Positions 44,081 to 51,148 of a stretch of DNA of 64,000 nucleotides are shown in pieces. Each line of letters begins with the position of its first letter. The first letter of the stretch is position 1. The DNA is from Salinilacustrithrix flava (GTDB lineage: Bacteria; Actinomycetota; Acidimicrobiia; Acidimicrobiales; Salinilacustritrichaceae): positions 2,666,001 to 2,730,000 of the forward strand of contig NZ_CP133888.1 in NCBI RefSeq assembly GCF_041228405.1, written 5' to 3'. The notes below the pieces were generated by a model. The model did not search any database. It was not told where the DNA came from and worked only from the letters and a program-made list of their open reading frames with translations. The translations under genes and the position numbers were made by a program.

Positions 44081-44150
44081 CGGCCCTGGCAACAGCCGCA
44101 ACCAACGGCGGGAACCAGGGGCGCGGGCCCGACGTCAGACTGCTGTGGTG

Positions 44151-45233
44151 ATGCTCCGTCTGTCCTCGATCGTGGTGCTGGCGCTGGTCCTGGCGGCCTG
44201 CGGCGAAGACGACGAGGCTGCGGTGCGCAGCGATGACGTACCGAGCACGTCGGGCACCGGGACCGAACCCGGACCGCCCGGTGGCGATCTCCCCTTCGGC
44301 CTCCAGCGCTGCCCGGCGGAGATGACCCTCGTGTCGGCCCCGGAGGACTGGTACCGGGACGAGCCGGTCTACATCGCGAACGAGATGCCGGTGGAGCAGG
44401 TCCGGGCCTGGGCGGTGGACCAGCCCGGCTTCGAGGACATCTGGATCGACCGGGAGCACAACGGCTGGCTGTCGGTCGCGTTCAGCGAGGGTGCCGAGGC
44501 GCGGCAGGCCGAGCTGGAGGAGCGGTTCCCCGGGGTCGGCGTCGTCGCCGTACCGGTCGAGTGGACCGAGGCGGAGCTGGTCGCGCTGCGGGACGAGGCG
44601 TTCGGCGCCATGGAGGACGCCGGCTTCCAGGTCGGTGGGAGCCACGGCGTCCACACCGGCCTGGTCGAGGTGTGGGTCGGCGAGCTGATCGAGGAGCGGC
44701 TTGCCCCGCTCGCCCCCTTCGCCGGACCCCGGCTCTGCGTCACCGGCGTGGAACCCGAGGACGTGATCCGACCGGGGCCGCAGCCGGAGTCAGGGGACGG
44801 GTGGCGCCTCCTCGGCACCGACCGGACCGGCGCCTCCTACCGCACCGGCATCGCCACGACCGACGAGCAGTACGCAGCGCTGTGGCGGCAGGCGGGTCTG
44901 GACGGCGAGCCACCGAGCGTCGGCTTCGACGATGAGGTCGTGATCTGGTTCGGCGCGGTCTACGGCTCGGGTTGCGAGATCCGCATGGACGATGTCGTGT
45001 TCGACCTCGAGCGGCGGATCGTGCACGGCGACTTCGTGATCCCCGGCGTGCACCAGGGCTGCAACGACGACGCCAACCCGGAGGCCTACGTCGTGGCGGT
45101 CGAGCGGTCGGCGCTGCCGGAGGCGCCCTTCGACGTGCAGCTCGACGCCGACGACCCGCCCGCCGGCGCGCCCGAGGAGCGCACGACGGTCACCGAAGAC
45201 CTGCGGTCACCGGGGGCGACGATCCCGGGCTGA
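44151..45233 (+). CDS. Lipoprotein of unknown function
   Basis: A 360-residue exported lipoprotein. The signal IVVLALVLAACGED carries a lipobox (LAAC), so the Cys is lipidated. A low-complexity acidic/Gly-Thr linker precedes two beta-rich domains (about 55-180 and 215-330, with GCEIRMDDVVFD and GVHQGCNDD). ATG 44151 lies inside GTGGTGATG, and upstream GTGs at 44145/44148 are possible. No family is recognised. Confidence 0.75.
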   Translation: MLRLSSIVVLALVLAACGEDDEAAVRSDDVPSTSGTGTEPGPPGGDLPFGLQRCPAEMTLVSAPEDWYRDEPVYIANEMPVEQVRAWAVDQPGFEDIWIDREHNGWLSVAFSEGAEARQAELEERFPGVGVVAVPVEWTEAELVALRDEAFGAMEDAGFQVGGSHGVHTGLVEVWVGELIEERLAPLAPFAGPRLCVTGVEPEDVIRPGPQPESGDGWRLLGTDRTGASYRTGIATTDEQYAALWRQAGLDGEPPSVGFDDEVVIWFGAVYGSGCEIRMDDVVFDLERRIVHGDFVIPGVHQGCNDDANPEAYVVAVERSALPEAPFDVQLDADDPPAGAPEERTTVTEDLRSPGATIPG

Positions 45234-45312
45234 GGCTCCCGGCCGACCGAGGAACGCGAGCCGTGGCCAAGCCGTTCGCCAGGTGGACGAGTTCCTGTCA
45301 GACCCCCTTTCG

Positions 45313-45318
45313 TACGAT
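45313..45318 (+). promoter_or_regulatory. -10 element of the DUF222/HNH gene
   Basis: TACGAT lies 7 nt before ATG 45326. The stretch TTCCTGTCAGACCCCCTTTC is the upstream core promoter region. Confidence 0.55.
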
Positions 45319-45325
45319 TCGTCCC

Positions 45326-46813
45326 ATGACCGGTTCCGCCTCCTACGCCCGCTGCGCCGACACCGCAGCCTCGGCGCGGGAGCGGCTGGACCGGGCCGCT
45401 GCGGTTGCTTCGGCGATGGAGGCCGGGCAGCGGTGGATGATCGCGGCGTTGTTGGAGCTGTGGCGCACCTCGGCGTGGATCGCCGCCGGCGCGTCGTCGG
45501 CCAAGGCCTGGCTGCTCGCCTACACCGGCGTCTCCGACCGGGAAGCACACCGACTCGAGCGCATCGCCGGGCTCTGCCACGCCCACCCGGCGCTGGCCGA
45601 TGCAGTCCTCTCCGGGGACCTGTCCCTGCGGCGGACCGAGAAGCTGGCCGCCCTGGTCACGAAGGAGCGGGCGCCGTTCCTGGCCGACTTGCTCCCGGCA
45701 TTGCTCCGGTTGAACCGTCGCACGACCGATGACACCGCGTTCGACGAGGCGCTGCGGTTCTGGGCGGCCCGGGTCGATGAGCACCTCGAACCCCGACGGG
45801 ACCACCCCCACAAGCTGGTCGCCTCCCAACGGTTGTTCGGTGGCGGGGAGATCCACGCCGACCTCACCCCCTCTGCGTTCCTCAACGTCATGTCGGCGGT
45901 CGACGCGTGGACCCAGGACCCCGACCCAGCCGGCGCACCCCACCAGCGGACGTTGGCCGAACGCCGCGCCGACGCCCTCGACGACCTGGCGCACTTCTCC
46001 CTCACCGGCCACGACGACACCTGCACCGACCCCGACGACACCTGCACCGACCCCGACGACATCGATCCCGAGGATGAGGAGGTGTGGGCCGGGGACACCT
46101 TCGACGGCGTCCACCCCACCGACGACCTCGACGAAGCCCTCGACCCCACCCACGACGACGCGGACGTTGCGGATGAGCCGGACGAGCCGGTCGAGCCGGT
46201 CGACCCGATGGTCCTGCTCCGCCGGCGTCTGCGCCGAGCCGAGCAGCACCGGCGACGTCGGGTCCGCCGGCGGGTCCGGGCCCGCTCCGGCGTGGTCACC
46301 AACGTCCACATCGACCTGCGAACCCTGTCGGGCCTTCGTGATCACGACGACCTCGACGACCTGATCCTGCGCGGCGAAGGCTGGGCCGTCACCAAACAGG
46401 CCGCCGAACGCCTCCTGTGCGACTCGGCCCTGGTCGCCACCCTCTTCGCCGGCCACAACCAGGTCCTCGACGTCAACGACGCCGCCGAGCAGTTCTCCCG
46501 CCGACAACGCCGCGCCCTCGCCGCACGCGACGGGCACTGCGTGTTCCCGTCCTGCCAACGGCCACCACGCTTCTGCGACGCCCACCACCTGCAACCCAAA
46601 GACGAACACGGCCCCACCCGCACCGACAACGGCGCCCTCCTCTGCCGCTTCCACCACCGACTCGTCCACGAACACGGCTGGACCCTCACCATCGACGACA
46701 CCGGCCACTGGACCGCCACCGACCGCCACGGCACCACCTGGACCGGACGCCCAGCACACATCGACCCCAGACCGGGAACCCCGCCGGACCGAAGTCCCAC
46801 CCACCAACGCTGA
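45326..46813 (+). CDS. DUF222/HNH endonuclease family protein
   Basis: A 495-residue protein with the DUF222 helical domain (about 1-190) and a C-terminal HNH module (about 395-470: RDGHCVFPSCQRPPRFCDAHHLQPKDEHGPTRT region with HH, then NGALLCRFHHRLVHEHGW). It is present in multiple copies in many Actinobacteria and its biology is unsettled. A 21-bp tandem duplication (46013-46054) encodes the repeat DDTCTDPDDTCTDPDD, followed by a long acidic stretch. ATG 45326 fits the leaderless promoter. Confidence 0.88.
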   Translation: MTGSASYARCADTAASARERLDRAAAVASAMEAGQRWMIAALLELWRTSAWIAAGASSAKAWLLAYTGVSDREAHRLERIAGLCHAHPALADAVLSGDLSLRRTEKLAALVTKERAPFLADLLPALLRLNRRTTDDTAFDEALRFWAARVDEHLEPRRDHPHKLVASQRLFGGGEIHADLTPSAFLNVMSAVDAWTQDPDPAGAPHQRTLAERRADALDDLAHFSLTGHDDTCTDPDDTCTDPDDIDPEDEEVWAGDTFDGVHPTDDLDEALDPTHDDADVADEPDEPVEPVDPMVLLRRRLRRAEQHRRRRVRRRVRARSGVVTNVHIDLRTLSGLRDHDDLDDLILRGEGWAVTKQAAERLLCDSALVATLFAGHNQVLDVNDAAEQFSRRQRRALAARDGHCVFPSCQRPPRFCDAHHLQPKDEHGPTRTDNGALLCRFHHRLVHEHGWTLTIDDTGHWTATDRHGTTWTGRPAHIDPRPGTPPDRSPTHQR

Positions 46814-46877
46814 ACCGGCCCGACCACCACCAGGTCGGGCCACCAGCGCGCCCGGACGTGGAGTGCGACTACCGATC

Positions 46878-46883
46878 TACGGT
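46878..46883 (+). promoter_or_regulatory. -10 element of the nucleotidyltransferase gene
   Basis: TACGGT lies 7 nt before GTG 46891, the leaderless arrangement. Confidence 0.5.
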
Positions 46884-46890
46884 CTGAACC

Positions 46891-47493
46891 GTGCCTTCGC
46901 TCGATCTGGGTCCGTGGCAACCGGCCTCCCTCGACGAGGTCGTCGAGCGCTTCGCACTCGCACCGTTCCGGTGGTGGATCGCCGGCGGCCATGCGCTCGA
47001 CCTGCACGTTGGTCGGTCCTGGCGTGCGCACGCCGACACCGACGTCGGCATCTGCCGGACGGACGCCCGCCAGCTGCCGGGCGTGCTGGACGGGTGGGAG
47101 ATCGCCGTGGCGGCGGCGGGCGAGCTCCGCCTCTGGTCCGGCGAGGCGCTGTCGCTCGACCGTCATGAGAACAACCTGTGGGCCCGTTCGGAGGCCGATG
47201 GGCCGTGGGAGCTCGACGTCATCGTCGGCGAGGGCGATGCCGAGGGCTGGCGCTACCGCCGGGACCCGCGCCTGCGCCTCCCGTGGGAGGAGGTCGTCCT
47301 TCGAACACGAGATGGTGTGCCGTACCTCGCCCCCGAGGTCCAGCTGCTCTTCAAGGCGAAGGGGCTGCGGCCGAAGGACGAAATCGATGCTCGACAGATC
47401 GTGCCGACGCTCGCGCCCGACCGGCGAGCCCGGCTACAGGCGTGGCTGGACGACGGGCACCCATGGCAGAAGTTGCTGCGAACCGACCTCTGA
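46891..47493 (+). CDS. ANT(2'')-like nucleotidyltransferase
   Basis: A 200-residue protein. WWIAGGHALDLHVGRSWRAH followed by ADTDVGI is the GG...DxD catalytic motif of the nucleotidyltransferase fold in the ANT(2'')/DUF2204-like group. The C-terminal part (YLAPEVQLLFKAKGLRPKDE) matches that family. Chromosomal homologues are often not resistance enzymes; the substrate cannot be read here. Confidence 0.75.
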   Translation: MPSLDLGPWQPASLDEVVERFALAPFRWWIAGGHALDLHVGRSWRAHADTDVGICRTDARQLPGVLDGWEIAVAAAGELRLWSGEALSLDRHENNLWARSEADGPWELDVIVGEGDAEGWRYRRDPRLRLPWEEVVLRTRDGVPYLAPEVQLLFKAKGLRPKDEIDARQIVPTLAPDRRARLQAWLDDGHPWQKLLRTDL

Positions 47494-47514
47494 TAGCGAT
47501 CCGTCGTCGGTCGT

Positions 47515-47536
47515 GTTCCGTGACCGCTGCCAGAAC
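47515..47536 (+). repeat. Copy of the interspersed REP-like motif
   Basis: GTTCCGTGACCGCTGCCAG matches the right arm of the hairpin at 23668-23686 in 18 of 19 positions. It stands alone here, without its inverted partner, between the nucleotidyltransferase and the ABC exporter. Confidence 0.55.
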
Positions 47537-47547
47537 GCAGGACGGGC

Positions 47548-47553
47548 GATACT
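47548..47553 (+). promoter_or_regulatory. -10 element of the fetAB-like operon
   Basis: GATACT lies 6 nt before GTG 47560, the leaderless arrangement. Confidence 0.4.
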
Positions 47554-47559
47554 GCCGGG

Positions 47560-48312
47560 GTGCTGTTCGAGTTCGACGACGTCGTGGTGCGCTTCGGCGA
47601 GGACGTCGCGCTCGACCACGTCACGGCCCAGGTGCCCGACGGCGGATCGGTGACCTGCCTGCTCGGGGCCTCCGGCTCCGGCAAGTCGACCCTGCTCCGG
47701 CTGTGCAACCGGCTGGAGGTCCCCACGAGCGGGACGGTCCGGTTCCGGGGGCAGCCGCTCGACGACCTCGACCCGCTCCGGCTGCGGCGCACCGTGGGGA
47801 TGGTGTTCCAGCGACCGACCCCGTTCCCCGGCACCGTCCGGGACAACCTCCTCGTCGCCGACCCCGACGCGACGGAGGACGCCATGCACACCGTCCTCGA
47901 GCAGGTGCACCTCCCGGTGAGCTTCCTCGACCGGGAGGCAGACTCGCTCTCCGGCGGTGAGCAGCAGCGTGGCTCCCTGGCCCGCACGCTCGTCACCGGT
48001 CCCGAGGTGCTGCTGATGGACGAGCCGACCTCCGCCCTCGACCCCACCTCGACCAAGGCCCTCGAGGAGCTCGGCCGCGAGCTGGCGGACAGCGGGATGC
48101 CGGTGCTGTGGGTCACCCACGACCTGGACCAGGCCGACCGGATCGGGGACCGCCGCATCGTGCTCGTCGGCGGCCGGGTGGCGGACGAGCACCAGGCCCA
48201 GCACTACCTCGACTCCGAGGACGCCTTCCACCACCACCACGGTGACGAGACCCACCAGGGCCACGACGACCCGACCGAGCACGACGAGGGAGCAGACCGT
48301 GGAGCAGGGTGA
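47560..48312 (+). CDS. fetA: FetA-type ABC exporter ATPase
   Basis: A 250-residue ABC ATPase: Walker A LLGASGSGKSTLLRL, Q-loop MVFQRPTPFPG, signature LSGGEQQRGSLARTL, Walker B VLLMDEPTSALDP and the switch His in VTHD. The C-terminal tail (about 225-250) is His/Asp-rich (FHHHHGDETHQGHDDPTEHD), probably a metal sensor or buffer. The next gene overlaps it and encodes a FetB/UPF0014 permease, which in E. coli exports iron and protects from oxidative stress. Confidence 0.85.
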   Translation: MLFEFDDVVVRFGEDVALDHVTAQVPDGGSVTCLLGASGSGKSTLLRLCNRLEVPTSGTVRFRGQPLDDLDPLRLRRTVGMVFQRPTPFPGTVRDNLLVADPDATEDAMHTVLEQVHLPVSFLDREADSLSGGEQQRGSLARTLVTGPEVLLMDEPTSALDPTSTKALEELGRELADSGMPVLWVTHDLDQADRIGDRRIVLVGGRVADEHQAQHYLDSEDAFHHHHGDETHQGHDDPTEHDEGADRGAG

Positions 48313-49081
48313 CGTCGGCTGGTGGGGCCTGGCCATCTCGCTGCTGCTGGTGGCGGTGGCCATCGGCATCTCGATGTGGCGGCGGCTGGGCCTCGAGCAG
48401 TCGATGCTCGTCGCCACCGGTCGGGCGCTCGTGCAGCTCCTGGCGGTGGGCTACGTGCTCGCCATCATCATCGACCCGGACCAGCCGATCGCCTACGCGT
48501 GGGCGTGGCTGGCCTTCATGGTCCCGTTCGCGGCGTGGACCGTCTCCCGTCGGGCACCGGAGGTCCCGGGCGTCTTCGGGCTGGCGCTGGCGTCGCTCAC
48601 GGCGTCGACCGTCGTGACCGCAGCGGTGATCTTCGGCCTCGGGATCTTCCCGGTCGAGGCCCGGGCCATCGTGCCCATCGGCGGGATGATGGTCGGGAAT
48701 GCCATGACGTCGACGGTGCTCGCCGGCCGACGGGTCGTGGAGGAGTTCTCCGAGAAGCGCCACGACGTGGAGGCCCGCCTCGCCCTCGGCCAGCCCTGGA
48801 CCGAGGCGTCCCGTCCGGGCCTGCGGAGCGCGCTGCGGTCCGCCATGACCCAGCAGATCGAGACGACCAAGGCCGTCGGGCTCGTGTTCCTGCCCGGCGC
48901 CATGACCGGCCTCATCCTCGCCGGCGTCGACCCCGTCGATGCCGTGCGGGTCCAGGCCGCGATCATGTTCCTGATCCTCGGTGCCGTGGCCATCAACGTG
49001 GTCGTGATCGGCACCGGCGTCACCCGGCGGCTCTTCACCGACGACCACCGCCTCGTCCGCATCGCCCGCACCTCCGGCTGA
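48299..49081 (+). CDS. fetB: FetB/UPF0014 exporter permease
   Basis: A 260-residue membrane protein with about seven predicted TM segments. GRALVQLLAVGYVLAIIID, TLSRR-like loop residues, and IVPIGGMMVGNAMTSTVLAG followed by LGQPWTEASRPGLRSALR and FLPGAMTGLILAGVDP are UPF0014 signatures. GTG 48299 lies 14 bp inside the ATPase gene with GGGAG upstream. It functions with the ATPase as an iron or other metal exporter. Confidence 0.9.
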   Translation: MEQGDVGWWGLAISLLLVAVAIGISMWRRLGLEQSMLVATGRALVQLLAVGYVLAIIIDPDQPIAYAWAWLAFMVPFAAWTVSRRAPEVPGVFGLALASLTASTVVTAAVIFGLGIFPVEARAIVPIGGMMVGNAMTSTVLAGRRVVEEFSEKRHDVEARLALGQPWTEASRPGLRSALRSAMTQQIETTKAVGLVFLPGAMTGLILAGVDPVDAVRVQAAIMFLILGAVAINVVVIGTGVTRRLFTDDHRLVRIARTSG

Positions 49082-49096
49082 TCGCGGGGGCGCCGG

Positions 49097-49102
49097 TACC
49101 CT
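49097..49102 (+). promoter_or_regulatory. -10 element of the lpdA-like gene
   Basis: TACCCT lies 7 nt before ATG 49110, so the transcript is likely leaderless. Confidence 0.55.
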
Positions 49103-49109
49103 GCTGCCC

Positions 49110-50474
49110 ATGGCCCTCAGCTTCGTGATCATCGGCGGTGGCCCCGGCGGCCACACGGCGGCCAGCCACGCGGCCAAGCTCGGGGCCGACGTCACCCTCA
49201 TCGAGCGGGAGATCGTCGGCGGCGCCGCCAACCTGTGGGACTGCATCCCGTCCAAGGCGATGATCGCCACCGGCTCGGCGCTGAACATGATCGACAAGTC
49301 CGAGGAGATGGGCCTCACCGACGTCAAGGCCCACCTCGACTTCGACGCCCTCCGCCAGCGGATCGTGTCCATCGAGGACCGTCTCGAGCACTCGGTCACC
49401 TCGCTGCTCCAGAGCCAGGGCGTGCGGGTCCTGCGTGGCACCGGTCGGATGGTCGGCCCCCACGAGGTCGTCGCCGACACCGCCGAGGGCGAGATCACCG
49501 TCCACGCCGACGCCGTCCTGCTGGCGACGGGCTCGCGCCCTCGCATCCCCGAGTGGGCTGCCCCGGACGGTGACCGCGTGCTCACGACGCGGGATGCCTA
49601 CCCGCCCAAGGAGCTCCCCGAGCACCTCGTCGTCATCGGTTCGGGCGTCACCGGCGTGGAGTTCGTCTCGATGTTCTCCAGCTTCGGCTGCGACGTCACC
49701 CTCATCGTCTCCCGTCAGCAGGTCCTGCCCCAGAAGGATCCCGAGGTCGCGGCGGCGCTCGAGACCCACTTCCTCGATCGGGGCGTCCGGCTCTACAAGG
49801 GCGCGCGGGCCGAGGGCATCGAGCGCACCGACGACGGTGGCGTCCGCATCCTCTGCGACGACGGCCGGGTCGCCACCGGCAGCCACGCCCTGCTCGCCAT
49901 CGGTTCCATCCCCAACAGCGAGGGCCTGGGCTGCGACGCCGCCGGCGTCGAGGTCAACGCCTGGGGCTACCTCGACAACAACCACCACCTGCAGACCAAC
50001 GTCCCGCACATCTACGTCGCCGGCGACCTGTCCGGTCGCCTGCCGCTGTCGTCGGTGGCGTCGATGCAGGGCCGCAAGATCGCCGAGCACGTCATGGGCC
50101 TGCACACGCGCGAGCACCGGCACCTCGACTACGACAAGGCCGCCTCCGCCATCTTCACCGAGCCCGAGATCGCCGACGTGGGCCTGGCCGAGGCCGACGC
50201 GTTCGCCGAGGGGCGCAAGATCCGGGTGACCAAGGTGCCGTTCTCGACCACGGCCAAGGCCCTCATCAACAACGCACCCCGGGGCTTCGTCAAGATCGTC
50301 TCCGATCCGGCCACCGGCGTGGTGCTCGGCGGATCGATCGTGGGTCGCCACGCCGCCGAGCTCATCTCGGTGATCGCCCTCGCCGTCACCGCCGGCCTCA
50401 ACGTCGAGGACATCGTCGACAGCCTCCTCGTCCACCCCAGCCTGTCCGAGGCCCTCGCGGAGGCCGCTGACTGA
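49110..50474 (+). CDS. lpdA: LpdA-like FAD-dependent NAD(P)H reductase
   Basis: A 454-residue flavoprotein of the pyridine nucleotide-disulfide oxidoreductase family. The FAD motif is FVIIGGGPGGHTAASHAAKL, the NAD(P) motif VVIGSGVTGVEFVSMFSS, and FAD motif II IYVAGD. The redox-active CxxxxC is missing: GGAANLWDCIPSK has only the second Cys, as in Mycobacterium LpdA, so it is not a lipoamide dehydrogenase. A quinone or other diaphorase activity is more likely. It overlaps the next start (TGATG). Confidence 0.87.
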   Translation: MALSFVIIGGGPGGHTAASHAAKLGADVTLIEREIVGGAANLWDCIPSKAMIATGSALNMIDKSEEMGLTDVKAHLDFDALRQRIVSIEDRLEHSVTSLLQSQGVRVLRGTGRMVGPHEVVADTAEGEITVHADAVLLATGSRPRIPEWAAPDGDRVLTTRDAYPPKELPEHLVVIGSGVTGVEFVSMFSSFGCDVTLIVSRQQVLPQKDPEVAAALETHFLDRGVRLYKGARAEGIERTDDGGVRILCDDGRVATGSHALLAIGSIPNSEGLGCDAAGVEVNAWGYLDNNHHLQTNVPHIYVAGDLSGRLPLSSVASMQGRKIAEHVMGLHTREHRHLDYDKAASAIFTEPEIADVGLAEADAFAEGRKIRVTKVPFSTTAKALINNAPRGFVKIVSDPATGVVLGGSIVGRHAAELISVIALAVTAGLNVEDIVDSLLVHPSLSEALAEAAD

Positions 50475-51136
50475 TGCCCTACACCGAGATCACCGCCGAG
50501 CAGTTCACCGCCACCGAGGGCCTGGGCGACTGGCGGGTGGTGCTGCGCACCGCCGAGGCCCGCTTCCGGGCGCCGTCGTTCCCCGCCGCCGGCCGGCTCG
50601 TGGCGGCCATCGCCGACGCCGCCGAAGCCGCGGACCACCACCCTGACGTCTCGCTGACCTACCCCGGCGTCGTGCGGGTCGCGCTCACCACCCATGCGGT
50701 CGACGGGCTCTCCACCCACGACACCGACCTGGCCCACCACATCTCCCAGCTGGCAGCCGACGCCGGCGCCATCGCTGAGCCGATGGCGGCCCAGATCGTG
50801 GAGATCGCCATCGACACGATGGACGCCGACCGCATCAGGCCGTTCTGGGCGGCGGTGCTCGACTACCGCGAGCAGCCCGACGGCAGCCTGTCCGATCCTC
50901 GAGGGTTCGGGGCGCCGGTCTGGTTCCAGCAGATGGACGAGCCCCGCACCGAGCGCAACCGCTTCCACCTCGACGTGTCCGTGCCCCACGACCTGGCCCA
51001 GCAGCGCCTCGACGAGGCCCTGGCCGCCGGCGGAACCCTGGTCACCGACCAGCACGCCCGGGCCTTCTGGGTCCTGGCCGACGCCGAGGGCAACGAGGTC
51101 TGCATCTGCACCTGGCAGGACCGCGGCTCGGGCTGA
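50474..51136 (+). CDS. Pterin-4a-carbinolamine dehydratase-VOC fusion
   Basis: A 220-residue fusion. The N-terminal PCD/DCoH domain (about 1-95) has the catalytic pattern HHPDVSLTYPGVVRVALTTH. The C-terminal glyoxalase/VOC-like domain (about 110-215) has FWAAVLDYREQPDG and VLADAEGNEVCICTW. Fusions of this type are found in Actinobacteria. It may recycle tetrahydropterin or act as a metal-dependent isomerase. It is coupled to the lpdA-like gene. Confidence 0.85.
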   Translation: MPYTEITAEQFTATEGLGDWRVVLRTAEARFRAPSFPAAGRLVAAIADAAEAADHHPDVSLTYPGVVRVALTTHAVDGLSTHDTDLAHHISQLAADAGAIAEPMAAQIVEIAIDTMDADRIRPFWAAVLDYREQPDGSLSDPRGFGAPVWFQQMDEPRTERNRFHLDVSVPHDLAQQRLDEALAAGGTLVTDQHARAFWVLADAEGNEVCICTWQDRGSG

Positions 51137-51148
51137 GCCGCCGGTCGT

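Noticed and set aside
41518..44151. 877-codon plus-strand frame opposite mutB and meaB
   Set aside because: It is antisense to two well-defined genes and shows only repetitive Val/Gly/His/Asp composition.
46891..47493. Aminoglycoside resistance gene
   Set aside because: Only the nucleotidyltransferase motif is shared; chromosomal context and lack of a close match to known resistance enzymes do not support resistance.
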